64,000 nt of DNA from an uncultured Arenicella sp. (GTDB lineage Bacteria; Pseudomonadota; Gammaproteobacteria; Arenicellales; Arenicellaceae). The stretch lies in contig CALIVT010000002.1 in assembly GCA_938048185.1 (NCBI GenBank), positions 26,034-90,033 on the forward strand. The letters are read 5' to 3'. The notes under the pieces are model-generated. The model did no database searches, had not been told where the DNA came from, and saw nothing but the letters and a program-made list of their open reading frames with translations. The stretch's first letter is position 1. Every line of letters starts with the position of its first letter. This document shows positions 9,224-18,518 of this stretch, piece after piece. A program made the position numbers and the translations under genes.

Positions 9224-9754
9224 TTAATTAGCCAATTTTTCTCGATATTTCTGGGCTTGCTCGGTATCGCCACTCGCTTCATACGCGCCGGCCATCAGCA
9301 CCCAATTTTGGCGGCGTAAATTTTCATTCGCTTTAGCTAATGTATTCGATTTCGCGGCGAGCTGAATCGATTTTTTCCACGCTTTTTGATCATATCTAAC
9401 CTCGGCCAAGCGCGCCCAAAGAGTCGCATTCCGTGGTTCAATACGCAGGGCTCGCTCAAGTAAACTCGCAGCACCATCCCAGTTCTGGGTCTGGCGCTCA
9501 CGCCGAGCATCCGCCAACAAGCTCTTGACCACCGGTGACATTACTGGCTCACCCATTAGTGGCTCGGCCGTGACCACTGTGTCGTCGGGTAAGGGTAAAG
9601 GCTCGCCATTGACGACCACACGGTCCTCAACATCGGCGGGCGGTTGTACCGGCACATCTATCGAACGAGTGCTAATACAGGCGCTCAGCACTAACATTAG
9701 CGTGATCGCACCCGGCATTAGCGTGATCGCACCCGGTAATTTAAGGCGCGGCAC
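9224..9754 (-). CDS. TPR lipoprotein, probable PBP1b activator (LpoP-like)
   Basis: 176 residues from a GTG at 9754, 25 bases after the mrcB stop codon. This start gives a classic lipoprotein signal: basic PRLK, hydrophobic core, lipobox LSAC. A Pro-rich linker follows, then TPR motifs (LLADARRERQTQNWDGAASLLERAL; ATLWARLAEVRYDQ; WVLMAGAYEASGDTEQAQKYR). In Pseudomonas aeruginosa the TPR lipoprotein LpoP is encoded next to the PBP1b gene and activates it. The same order and architecture here support that role by inference. The signal peptide contains an exact 21-bp duplication. Longer in-frame starts lie inside mrcB and are less plausible. Confidence 0.75.
   Translation of the reverse strand: MPRLKLPGAITLMPGAITLMLVLSACISTRSIDVPVQPPADVEDRVVVNGEPLPLPDDTVVTAEPLMGEPVMSPVVKSLLADARRERQTQNWDGAASLLERALRIEPRNATLWARLAEVRYDQKAWKKSIQLAAKSNTLAKANENLRRQNWVLMAGAYEASGDTEQAQKYREKLAN
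9695..9736. repeat. exact 21-bp tandem duplication inside the lipoprotein signal peptide
   Basis: Units 9695-9715 and 9716-9736 are identical (cattagcgtgatcgcacc plus three bases). In the protein they give PGAITLM twice, lengthening the hydrophobic core of the signal peptide by seven residues without a frameshift. Identity at every base suggests a recent slippage event. Confidence 0.95.
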
Positions 9755-9779
9755 TAAGTCTAAGAGTGGTGTTGAGCCA

Positions 9780-12335
9780 CTAGCCAAATACACGTTTCCA
9801 CCAAGATTTTTTCTTGCTGCGCTTGGGGCTTGTTTCGGGTAAGGGTTCGAAGTGTTCAAGTTCATCATCATGCTCCAAATCATACTGCAATAATTCAGCA
9901 CAAGGTACGTTTTCTATTGCTAACGAGTCTACCAAGATTGGCAAACGCCGTGAAAGACTACAATCTTTATTTACTGGGTCCAAGGAATAATAGACCTCTT
10001 GTTTGAGCACCTCCGAACCATAGTTTAGGTCGAGGCGCTCGAGCGGCATGCTTTGCATCGCTTTGGCCCAAACTTTAGCAGCACCGCTCGAACCCGTTAG
10101 AGTAGTAGACTTGTTGTCATCGCGGCCAATCCACACCACCGTCAGGTAGTTGCCACTAAAGCCCGCGAACCAGCTGTCTCGATAATCGTCAGTAGTGCCG
10201 GTTTTTCCAGCCAAACCATAGTCGAATTTAAAACCGGTGAGCACGCTTCTGGCGGTGCCGTTACGAACCACATCTTGCAACGCGTAGTTAATCAGGGTGG
10301 TGAAATCCGGCTCGATAACTTGCTCAATATCCAAAGAATAACGCGCTAATGGCTCATTTTCACCACTCAAAACTGCGCGTACACCTTTGATCGGCATTTT
10401 GAATCCGCCAGAAGCTAGACTCAGATAGAGCTGCGAAACGTCTATTACAGACATCGGAACGGCACCTAACAAGAGCGATGGCAGCTCGCTGAGATTGTCG
10501 TCAAACCCCACACGGCGTATGGTATCAGCAACCGCCGGCACACCGAGTTCTATGCCTAAATTCACGGTCGCTAAATTATACGAACGCGACAACGCGTCGA
10601 TCATCATCACCGGCCCGTGCGGCAAACCGTCGTAGTTCTGTGGGCGCCAAGCCGGGCTGCCTTTCTGAGTCACAGTAATAGGTAAATCATTCACTAGACT
10701 CGCTAAGGAATAGCGCGCTGGGCGTTCTAACGCGGTCAAATATACGAACGGCTTTAATAAAGACCCAACCGGCCGCTTAGATTTTAGAGCTCGGTTAAAA
10801 CCTGAGAAACTCGGGTTGCGATCACCTAACATCGCGGCCACTTCACCGTTGTCTGTGCGCAGCACCACAGCGGCTACTTGTAGGCTTCCCGACGCGATAC
10901 TTTTACGCTTTTCAATTGCGTCTAGTTCACTGCGAACAGCCTGCTCTAGGCTCTGTTGAATTCGAGGGTTTAACGTTGTATGTATTTCTAAACCATCGCT
11001 TAGTAAGTCTTCTTGCTGATAATCAGCGGTTAAATTATCACGCACAAAACCCATAAAGCTCGGGTACGAGAGCGTCGCGGCACGTACCGCCGTAGCACTT
11101 ACGCTATGCTTGGCGGCAATTGCGGCTTGGTATTCAGGCTCTTCAATATGACCTTCAGAAAACATAGTTGTGAGCACTAGGTTGCGCCGCTCTAGTGCGC
11201 GCGCCGGGTGCTTAACCGGATTGTAGCGGCTAGGGCCATTATTGATCGCAACCAATGATGCAAGTTGATGCAACTCTAGTTCAGCGAGCGGTCGTCCGTA
11301 GAAATATTCGCTGGCTAGCCCAAAGCCATGAATCGCGCGGTTGCCAGCTTGACCTAAAAATACTTCGTTTAGATAGGCCTGTAAAATTTCATCTTTGCTG
11401 TAGTGAAATTCCAACAGCATAGCCATGATCATTTCAACAAATTTACGGCGATAACTGCGCTCAGACGATAGGTAATAGTTTTTGACAAGTTGCTGAGTAA
11501 GCGTGCTACCGCCCTGAACCACTCGCCCCGCGCGCAGGTTACTGAACATGGCTCGCGCGATGCCCATCGGGTTAATGCCGAAATGTTGGTAGAAATGACG
11601 ATCTTCATTCGCAATCAAGCCCGCAACTAACAACGGCGGAACTTCGTCGAGCTTTAGCAACTTGCGATCTTCGTGACTCAGAGGCGACACGCTCCCGAAC
11701 AGCCTCGGCTCAAGTCGAACGATCTCGATCTCTCGCACTTCGCCCGCGGGCGATTGCATCGTAATCGCCTGAATACGACCGTCGGCAAGTTTCAGGCGGA
11801 TTATTTGTTTTGGACGCAGCCCGTCCCAGAAACGAAACTCGCGCTGATAGATCGCCAGCTCGGAATCGCTGGCGCTAAAACTACCCACTCTATCTAGGCT
11901 AGGGCGATCGACGTAACCCAGCTCATCAAGCTCGGCCTGCACCAAGTCGCTGTCGAATTTCTGACCAAGATAAAGCTCTAACGGCCGCGTATAAACATGG
12001 GCCGGTAGCGCCCATTTTTGCCCTTCAAATTGCTTACGGATACTGATGTCTAAATACATCGTATACGCGAGCACCGGGATTAATACGAATAGCCCAAGCC
12101 TCAAACCCCAAAAACCGATGAAGCCTAGAATTTTCCTCGCAGTCGAACGACCAGCAGTACGCTTGCTAGCGCTATTAATTTTTTGAGTACCTTTACGAGT
12201 GGCGCGTTTAGATTTTTTCGCGGTCGCCTTTTTACTTGCGCGCGGTCGCTGCTTTGCGGCATCCGCACTGACGTTGATTACCCTTTTTTTACCCTTCTTC
12301 TTGCTTATCTTCTTGCTTATTTTTTTACTCACCAT
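9780..12335 (-). CDS. mrcB: penicillin-binding protein 1B (bifunctional transglycosylase/transpeptidase)
   Basis: 851 residues. It polymerises and cross-links peptidoglycan at the outer face of the inner membrane. A very basic cytoplasmic tail (residues 1-68, Lys/Arg/Ser-rich) precedes one transmembrane helix (~69-92). A UB2H-like region (~100-200) follows, then the GT51 domain (ANEDRHFYQHFG, then GGSTLTQQLVKN). The transpeptidase domain has the SxxK serine (GSLLKPFVYL), SYN (SRSYNLA) and KTG (GKTGTTDD). All catalytic motifs are intact. The ATG at 12335 has a weak upstream aagag. It forms an operon with the LpoP-like gene. Confidence 0.96.
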   Translation of the reverse strand: MVSKKISKKISKKKGKKRVINVSADAAKQRPRASKKATAKKSKRATRKGTQKINSASKRTAGRSTARKILGFIGFWGLRLGLFVLIPVLAYTMYLDISIRKQFEGQKWALPAHVYTRPLELYLGQKFDSDLVQAELDELGYVDRPSLDRVGSFSASDSELAIYQREFRFWDGLRPKQIIRLKLADGRIQAITMQSPAGEVREIEIVRLEPRLFGSVSPLSHEDRKLLKLDEVPPLLVAGLIANEDRHFYQHFGINPMGIARAMFSNLRAGRVVQGGSTLTQQLVKNYYLSSERSYRRKFVEMIMAMLLEFHYSKDEILQAYLNEVFLGQAGNRAIHGFGLASEYFYGRPLAELELHQLASLVAINNGPSRYNPVKHPARALERRNLVLTTMFSEGHIEEPEYQAAIAAKHSVSATAVRAATLSYPSFMGFVRDNLTADYQQEDLLSDGLEIHTTLNPRIQQSLEQAVRSELDAIEKRKSIASGSLQVAAVVLRTDNGEVAAMLGDRNPSFSGFNRALKSKRPVGSLLKPFVYLTALERPARYSLASLVNDLPITVTQKGSPAWRPQNYDGLPHGPVMMIDALSRSYNLATVNLGIELGVPAVADTIRRVGFDDNLSELPSLLLGAVPMSVIDVSQLYLSLASGGFKMPIKGVRAVLSGENEPLARYSLDIEQVIEPDFTTLINYALQDVVRNGTARSVLTGFKFDYGLAGKTGTTDDYRDSWFAGFSGNYLTVVWIGRDDNKSTTLTGSSGAAKVWAKAMQSMPLERLDLNYGSEVLKQEVYYSLDPVNKDCSLSRRLPILVDSLAIENVPCAELLQYDLEHDDELEHFEPLPETSPKRSKKKSWWKRVFG

Positions 12336-12480
12336 GTAACTCTTGGCATGTTTAGTATGTTCTCAGAAATAGCGTATTCTTTGCTGTGTTTGACAAACAA
12401 ACTGCGTGAAAACCCCCGCCGCATAGTAGACCATAAATAGCCCAGTTACCCGAATTTGCTAACCTGCATTTAACTCGCGA

Positions 12481-12511
12481 CTGTCAAAATTTGGCGAGAC
12501 CCTGTCAAAAT
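12481..12511. repeat. two direct repeats CTGTCAAAAT spaced 21 bp
   Basis: Identical decamers at 12481-12490 and 12502-12511, with start-to-start spacing of 21 bp (two helical turns). On the minus strand each reads ATTTTGACAG and contains a perfect -35 hexamer TTGACA pointing at mrcB, about 150 bp upstream of its ATG. No good -10 follows at 16-18 bp. They may be a paired regulator site or alternative -35 elements. Confidence 0.4.
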
Positions 12512-12585
12512 ACGCCAATCAAACCTCTTAAAACATTATTTATCAACATGTTGCGAGAATTTTAAACAAATTACTTTAATGTTTT

Positions 12586-12615
12586 TTGACAAAGAGCAAG
12601 ATGCTCCGATATTAT
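12586..12615 (+). promoter_or_regulatory. sigma-70 promoter of the dynamin-like gene
   Basis: Perfect -35 TTGACA (12586-12591), 18-bp spacer, and -10 TATTAT (12610-12615, five of six matches). Transcription would begin near 12622, leaving a ~150-base leader before the GTG start at 12773. Confidence 0.65.
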
Positions 12616-12772
12616 GGCTCGATGAAACGCTAAAAGCTTAAATCTAAACCAAGACAGAGCGTGAGACGGGCAGAAAAAAGGGTAGAAGCCCACGCCTTTG
12701 CGTGATACAAAACAAGTCGCTTGTTAGCAGCACTAAAAGCAGCACTTAGAACGCCGGCTTAAGCTGTAAACG

Positions 12773-14836
12773 GTGCCGATAAAAATAACTCCGAATAACG
12801 ACATAATTGTGGCCAACCAAATACTCAATACCGAAATTGAACAGTACTCTGACTGGCGCCTGAAAGTCAGTGGTGCCGTGCAAGACCTCAGCACATTCTT
12901 AAAGACCAACAATGTCACTGATTTACGCACGCACCATCAATTTGAAAATGTTCTGGGTGCCTTGGCAGACGATAATTTATCCGTCGCGTTTGTCGCGGAG
13001 TTCTCGCGCGGTAAATCAGAGATGATTAACACCATCTTTTTTGGTAATTACAAAAAGCGCATCTTGCCATCAGGCAGTGGCCGCACAACCATGTGCCCAA
13101 CTGAGTTGATGTACGACCCCAACATCCCGAGTTGTATACGCCTACTGCCGATTGAATCTCGAGAAGACGATCGACCTCTATTTGAGTTAAAGAAAGATCA
13201 TGAGCTGTGGCACCAGATTGACTTTGATGCTGACGATGTAGCCAGTATCAGCGGCGCGATGAAAGGCATGACAGAATCCAAGCTGGTGAGCAAATCCTAC
13301 GCCAGCAAACTAAAGTTCGACCTCCTTGACGATGAGGGGTCCGAGCTTGGCTTACCCGTTAATAAATATGACGAAGTCGAAATCCCGAGTTGGCGCCACG
13401 CGGTGATCAACCTTCCACACCCGCTGTTGGAGCAAGGCCTCGTGATTTTGGATACGCCCGGCCTGAACGCGATCGGCGCTGAGCCAGAGCTAACGATCAA
13501 CCAGCTCTCGACCGCCCACACTGTCGTGTTTATTCTGTCACACGACACCGGCGTCACAACCACCGACCTAGAACTTTGGGAACAGCACCTAGTAACCAAC
13601 AAATCTGGCGCCGAAAAGAACCAACGTAAATTGGTTGCCTTAAACAAAATTGATTCGCTGTGGGATGGCATTCGTACTGAGGCCGAGATCGAAGATGAGA
13701 TCTATCAGCAAGTTCGTGCCACCGCGAAAACATTAAACTTAGACGCTGAAAATATTTTCCCGGTATCGGCTCAAAAGGGGCTACTAGCAAAACTGTCAGA
13801 CGACGACGAGCTGCTAAAACGCAGTAATATTGGTGCGCTAGAAGGCGCCATCGCGGGTAAGTTGATTCCTGAAAAACGCAAAATCGTGGTCGATAAAGTC
13901 CGCGGGTCCTTAGAAGAAATTCTGGAGTCAGCAGGGTCGATTTTGGATAATCGACTGAAGGATGCTGATGCTCACATCGCCGAACTAAAGCAGTTGAGCA
14001 GTAAGAACACTGATGTGATTTCTCACATCATGTTAAAAGTGCAGTCGGAAAAATCATCCCTTGAGAAAGATATGCAGCGCTACCAAGCGTTGCGCGCTGT
14101 ATACGCGAAAGAAACCACTAAGTTGGTTAAGATTCTAAGTGCTGAGCGCCTTGAAAAATTGATTGCCATCACAAAACACAATATGGCGCGGTGCGCGTCG
14201 TCGATAACCCTGCAAAAAACTATTTCTAAGTACTTTGAACGCGTCAATCATTATTTAGACTCAGCGATTACGCAAGCGAATGAAATCGCAGTGCTGTCTG
14301 AAGGAATTACACGAGATTTCGAGCACGATCACGGTATTGCTAACTTCCGTGTTAGACGTCTCAGATTAGAGCGCTTTAAACAAGAGGTGGGGCGCCTAGA
14401 AGCCAAGCATAGTAATTTGAAAGACACTAAAACATTGTTCTTCAAAGAGCAGATGTCGATCACCAATCGCTTCTACGACTCTGTGTGCACAGTATCCCGC
14501 AAGATTTTTTCACGAGCATTGATTGACGCGACGAACTGGAACAACAATTTGATGGTGCCAATGGAAACTTATGTCCGCGAGCATCATACGCAATTGCGTC
14601 GCCGCTTAGAGAGTGTGAAGCGCATTCATAAAGCGTCTGACACAGTAGAGCAACGCTTACAAGAGCTTACTACTATGCAAACTCAACTGGTGGCTCAACA
14701 CGACCAATTCACTGTGCGCCAAAATGCACTGGTCAACTTGCTGGTTGAGGCTGAAAAAGCCAACACACCGCCTGAACTAGAAAACGCAGAAACCACCGCC
14801 GACGTATTGTATTGGGACCATAGAGTCAAGTTCTAG
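12773..14836 (+). CDS. dynamin-family GTPase
   Basis: Up to 687 residues. The frame is closed by a TAA two codons before the GTG at 12773, and the first ATG lies inside the GTPase domain, so translation must use a non-ATG codon: GTG at 12773 or GTG at 12809. GTPase motifs: G1 AEFSRGKSEMINTIF (residues ~79-93), G2 region GRTTMCPTE, G3 DTPGL, G4 NKID. The C-terminal half is helical and Lys/Glu-rich with coiled-coil character, as in bacterial dynamin-like proteins that remodel or bind membranes. No transmembrane segment is obvious. The gene has its own strong promoter and is followed after ~207 bp by two lipoprotein genes. Its precise role is unknown. Confidence 0.88.
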   Translation: MPIKITPNNDIIVANQILNTEIEQYSDWRLKVSGAVQDLSTFLKTNNVTDLRTHHQFENVLGALADDNLSVAFVAEFSRGKSEMINTIFFGNYKKRILPSGSGRTTMCPTELMYDPNIPSCIRLLPIESREDDRPLFELKKDHELWHQIDFDADDVASISGAMKGMTESKLVSKSYASKLKFDLLDDEGSELGLPVNKYDEVEIPSWRHAVINLPHPLLEQGLVILDTPGLNAIGAEPELTINQLSTAHTVVFILSHDTGVTTTDLELWEQHLVTNKSGAEKNQRKLVALNKIDSLWDGIRTEAEIEDEIYQQVRATAKTLNLDAENIFPVSAQKGLLAKLSDDDELLKRSNIGALEGAIAGKLIPEKRKIVVDKVRGSLEEILESAGSILDNRLKDADAHIAELKQLSSKNTDVISHIMLKVQSEKSSLEKDMQRYQALRAVYAKETTKLVKILSAERLEKLIAITKHNMARCASSITLQKTISKYFERVNHYLDSAITQANEIAVLSEGITRDFEHDHGIANFRVRRLRLERFKQEVGRLEAKHSNLKDTKTLFFKEQMSITNRFYDSVCTVSRKIFSRALIDATNWNNNLMVPMETYVREHHTQLRRRLESVKRIHKASDTVEQRLQELTTMQTQLVAQHDQFTVRQNALVNLLVEAEKANTPPELENAETTADVLYWDHRVKF

Positions 14837-15043
14837 CCCAATACTCATCTATCCCATACCCATACTGGCACGACCGTTACTAACGCACGTTTTGCTTAAC
14901 CAGCAACAACGGCCCAGGCGCTGCTGTGCCTCATACAAATTTCCGTAGCAAACTTACCGATTGTTACGCTTAGTGAACAGTCGATCAAGCTGCAAACTTT
15001 ACTATGCTATTATTTGCTCTAAATCAAAACTCACCACAATAAT

Positions 15044-15400
15044 ATGACTAACACATTTGTACTAAGATGCCGAAAAGCGTCGATTCTTAGCGTGACCATT
15101 GCGCTTTCTCTCGCGTTGTCGGCATGCGGCGCGCACTATGGCGCCGCAAAAATCGTCTCCACACCACCCGGCGCTGAAGTAATAAACCTAGACGACGGTA
15201 CGGTAATCGGTAATACGCCGGTTACCATGCGCTGGAAGCATTCCAGCGGCGACCGTCAACACATACCTGTGCGCTTAAAAAAGCCTGGCTATTATGAAAA
15301 AGTATCGTCGTTTTGGCTAAGTATGCGCCATGGCAGCGAACAAGCAGCAAATGAAAATCCACAATTGGTTGAAATAACCATGCAAAAGAAAGGCGAATAA
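15044..15400 (+). CDS. small lipoprotein with PEGA-like domain
   Basis: 118 residues. The lipoprotein signal ends LALSAC (lipobox Cys ~28). The mature part resembles a PEGA surface domain: IVSTPPGAEVINLDDGTVIGNTPVTMRW, then PVRLKKPGYYEKVSSFW. PEGA domains are small beta-sandwich modules on outer-membrane or surface proteins with no known catalysis. A related lipoprotein gene follows 11 bp later, so the two are likely co-transcribed and arose by duplication. Confidence 0.75.
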   Translation: MTNTFVLRCRKASILSVTIALSLALSACGAHYGAAKIVSTPPGAEVINLDDGTVIGNTPVTMRWKHSSGDRQHIPVRLKKPGYYEKVSSFWLSMRHGSEQAANENPQLVEITMQKKGE

Positions 15401-15411
15401 GGCCAGCCGAG

Positions 15412-15768
15412 ATGACCATGAAAAAAACTATCAGATTATTACTCGTTTTAGCCGTCGCCAGCACCGTTTCAGCGTGTGGCAGCAGCAAGAAGAACTTTGC
15501 GATGAAAGTACATTCAGACCCACTGGGTGCCTACGCATTGATGCAGGTTAAATACAAAGGCGATGAAAACCCCGAGTGGATTTTTCTTGGCCCAACTCCG
15601 ATCGTAGTCGATAAATCAATCAAGTTGAGTGGCGCAAGCAGTGTCTCGTTAAAGGTGATTCGACCTGGCTTTTTTGAGCAGGTGAAAAGTTGGAGTATCA
15701 AAGACTTTAAAAAGGAATACAGTCGAACCAAAAAAATCAGCTGGGTACCGAGTTTAGTTGAGCAGTAG
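15412..15768 (+). CDS. small lipoprotein, diverged paralogue of the upstream PEGA lipoprotein
   Basis: 118 residues; translation may start at 15412 or at the ATG at 15418. Lipobox VSAC near residue 22. The mature sequence follows the same plan as the gene before it: a Ser/Asp-Pro-Leu-Gly turn (VHSDPLGAYALMQV), GPTPIVVDKS, then VIRPGFFEQVKSWSIKDF matching KKPGYYEKVSSFW in the neighbour. It appears to be a tandem duplicate that has diverged. The function is unknown. Confidence 0.75.
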   Translation: MTMKKTIRLLLVLAVASTVSACGSSKKNFAMKVHSDPLGAYALMQVKYKGDENPEWIFLGPTPIVVDKSIKLSGASSVSLKVIRPGFFEQVKSWSIKDFKKEYSRTKKISWVPSLVEQ

Positions 15769-15805
15769 GCGTTTTATTGGAGCGCATGAATTTTAGTCGT
15801 TAATT

Positions 15806-15833
15806 CGATGAGCGAACGTAAACTCGCTCATCG
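15806..15833. terminator. 10-bp hairpin after the lipoprotein pair
   Basis: Perfect stem CGATGAGCGA (15806-15815) and TCGCTCATCG (15824-15833) with an 8-base loop, 38 bp downstream of the second lipoprotein gene. No T-run follows on either strand, so it is not a canonical intrinsic terminator. It may protect the mRNA 3' end or help end transcription with Rho. Confidence 0.4.
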
Positions 15834-15977
15834 GTTCGCACAGGTCAAAGGGCGAATTTCCTAACCACGCTTTAGCGCGACTTATCGGGCCTTTCGAACC
15901 TTCGAACCTGCCCGACACGAGTACTGTGAGTCGATTGTGCCCCGGCTATGCATCTACCTAAGTTCTACTATGCGCTC

Positions 15978-16755
<778 letters not shown>

Positions 16756-16772
16756 CCGTCTAGTATAACACC

Positions 16773-17339
16773 TCAAGCCTGATAGAGCGTATAGCGACTG
16801 TGACCGGCCTTACCCTCTTTAAATATCGTCCAGCCGGGAGTTTGTTGAGGATCTTGTTTAGAAGCTTGTTCAACATAAACTAACGCTCCTTCGGTCAACC
16901 AACCGTTGTCTTGCAACCTAGTCATAACACGCACCAGCAAGTCAGAGTCAAACGGCGGATCAAGAAACACCAAGTCAAATGGCTGCGGCGCAGCACGGCC
17001 AACAAAATCAAGCGCGTTCTGATTCAAGACTTCGCCGGTTTCAAGCGCATTTAATGTTTGTAAGTTCTGTTGCAGTTGCGCTGCGACGGATTGATCAACT
17101 TCGACAAACAACGCACTGTCAGCACCACGCGACAAACACTCCAAGCCGAGCGCACCTGTGCCGGCAAACAAATCAAGGCAGCGTGCACCTGCGACATCGT
17201 ACATAAGCCAGTTAAACAAGGTCTCGCGTACTCGATCGGTGCTAGGCCTTAGGCCTTCACGTGCGAGCACTGGCAGTCGACGACCACGCCATTGACCAGA
17301 AATTAATCGAATGGTATTTGATTTAGCGCGCTTGTTCAT
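16773..17339 (-). CDS. rsmD: 16S rRNA (guanine(966)-N(2))-methyltransferase
   Basis: 188 residues from the ATG at 17339 (MNKRAKSNTIRLISGQWRGR is the family N-terminus; a longer open frame upstream overlaps ftsY and is rejected). SAM-binding motif LDLFAGTGALGLECLSRG, acidic VEVDQ, and the amino-methyltransferase signature DPPF (residues ~127-135). First gene of the rsmD-coaD-ferredoxin operon, diverging from ftsY across 78 bp. Confidence 0.95.
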   Translation of the reverse strand: MNKRAKSNTIRLISGQWRGRRLPVLAREGLRPSTDRVRETLFNWLMYDVAGARCLDLFAGTGALGLECLSRGADSALFVEVDQSVAAQLQQNLQTLNALETGEVLNQNALDFVGRAAPQPFDLVFLDPPFDSDLLVRVMTRLQDNGWLTEGALVYVEQASKQDPQQTPGWTIFKEGKAGHSRYTLYQA

Positions 17340-17417
17340 TGTGATTTTTTGGACAATCCCTACAATACGGTTATCGAAATGGCTAAGTCGCCAAACACAT
17401 AATAGCCTTATAGCAGC

Positions 17418-18497
17418 ATGACCGAAACCAATACTCCGCCGGACAAGAGCCTTCAGCAGGAAGAAAATCTCGAGCCTAATAGCGATAACCCAGCGCAAAA
17501 AGCTACGAAACCATCCGGCTTTGCCCGCTTTTTTGGTCGCGGCAAAAGCACCACTAGCGAGCCAGAGCCAGAACCAGCACCGGTTAGTGTTGAAGAAGGC
17601 CTAGATAAAAGCCGCACTAGCTTAATGGGCAAAATCGGCAACGTCTTCAAGGGTTCATTCGACATTAACGACGACCTATTCGATGAGCTTGAAGAAGTCC
17701 TAATCACCAGCGATATCGGTTTGGATGCTAGTTTGGAGTTAGTTGAACGTCTACGAGAACGTGTGCAAGCGGAGAAAATTCAAGACGCACAAGGGGTGGT
17801 CAATGGCCTAAAGGCTGAGATAGCTCAGATGCTTCTGCCCGCCGAACAGGAGTGGAACGTGCTACACCAACGCCCCTATGTGATGTTGATGGTAGGCGTA
17901 AATGGGGTTGGCAAGACCACGACTACCGCGAAGATCGCCAAGCACTTTCAAGATCAAGGCAAGTCCGTGATGTTAGCCGCTGCGGATACCTTTCGCGCGG
18001 CGGCCGTTGAACAATTACAAGAATGGGGAAAACGCATGGACATTCCTGTGGTTGCTCAAGGCCACGGCGCGGATGCCGCTGCGGTGGCGCATGACGCCTT
18101 AAATTCAGCCATCGTAAAAGGCACTCAAGTCTTAATGATCGACACTGCAGGACGCCTACACACTCAGTCTGATCTAATGGAGCAGTTGCAAAAAGTGAAT
18201 CGAGTATTAGCCAATCTGGACCCCTCGATGCCACACGAGGTGATGCAAATTTTAGATGCAGGTACCGGACAAAATGCTTTGTCACAACTTGAACACTTCA
18301 GAAAAGCGGTTAACGTGAGCAGTATCTGCTTAACCAAGCTTGACGGTTCGGCCAAAGGTGGCCTGGCGATTTCGCTTACGCAAAAACACAAACTCCCGAT
18401 TCGATATATTGGGGTCGGTGAAGGCTATATGGACCTTAAACCGTTTTCAGCTAAAACCTTTGCAGATGCCTTGATCCCCGACACACTCGGCAACTGA
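17418..18497 (+). CDS. ftsY: signal recognition particle receptor FtsY
   Basis: 359 residues. SRP receptor GTPase that delivers ribosome-nascent chains to the Sec translocon. A short acidic A domain (1-~75, rich in Glu/Pro) leads to the N domain (helical, ~80-145) and the G domain with GVNGVGKTTTTAK, the insertion-box region DTFRAAAVEQL, DTAGR and TKLDG. DAGTGQNAL is the SRP-GTPase contact motif. First gene of the ftsY-ftsE-ftsX cluster. Confidence 0.97.
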   Translation: MTETNTPPDKSLQQEENLEPNSDNPAQKATKPSGFARFFGRGKSTTSEPEPEPAPVSVEEGLDKSRTSLMGKIGNVFKGSFDINDDLFDELEEVLITSDIGLDASLELVERLRERVQAEKIQDAQGVVNGLKAEIAQMLLPAEQEWNVLHQRPYVMLMVGVNGVGKTTTTAKIAKHFQDQGKSVMLAAADTFRAAAVEQLQEWGKRMDIPVVAQGHGADAAAVAHDALNSAIVKGTQVLMIDTAGRLHTQSDLMEQLQKVNRVLANLDPSMPHEVMQILDAGTGQNALSQLEHFRKAVNVSSICLTKLDGSAKGGLAISLTQKHKLPIRYIGVGEGYMDLKPFSAKTFADALIPDTLGN

Positions 18498-18503
18498 TAG
18501 GTT

Positions 18504-18509
18504 TATAAT
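18504..18509 (+). promoter_or_regulatory. possible -10 element just before ftsE
   Basis: A perfect TATAAT ends nine bases before the ftsE ATG at 18519, inside the 21-bp ftsY-ftsE gap. No -35 match is present at 16-18 bp, and no ribosome-binding site is seen. If used, the transcript would have almost no leader. Confidence 0.3.
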
Positions 18510-18518
18510 TTACCAACA

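Larger units (their letters stand above)
12336..12772. other. 437-bp divergent intergenic region between mrcB and the dynamin-like gene
   Basis: No open frame here resembles a protein. It holds the strong plus-strand promoter at 12586-12615, a pair of direct repeats at 12481-12511 and a ~150-base untranslated leader of the dynamin-like gene. No tRNA, riboswitch or terminator pattern was recognised. Confidence 0.7.

Noticed and set aside
9755..9901. N-terminal extension of the LpoP-like protein into mrcB
   Set aside because: It would place ~50 residues before a clear lipoprotein signal peptide and overlap conserved mrcB sequence.
17340..17498. 53-residue N-terminal extension of rsmD
   Set aside because: It would overlap ftsY on the other strand and is absent from the family; MNKRAKSNTIRLISG is the normal beginning.
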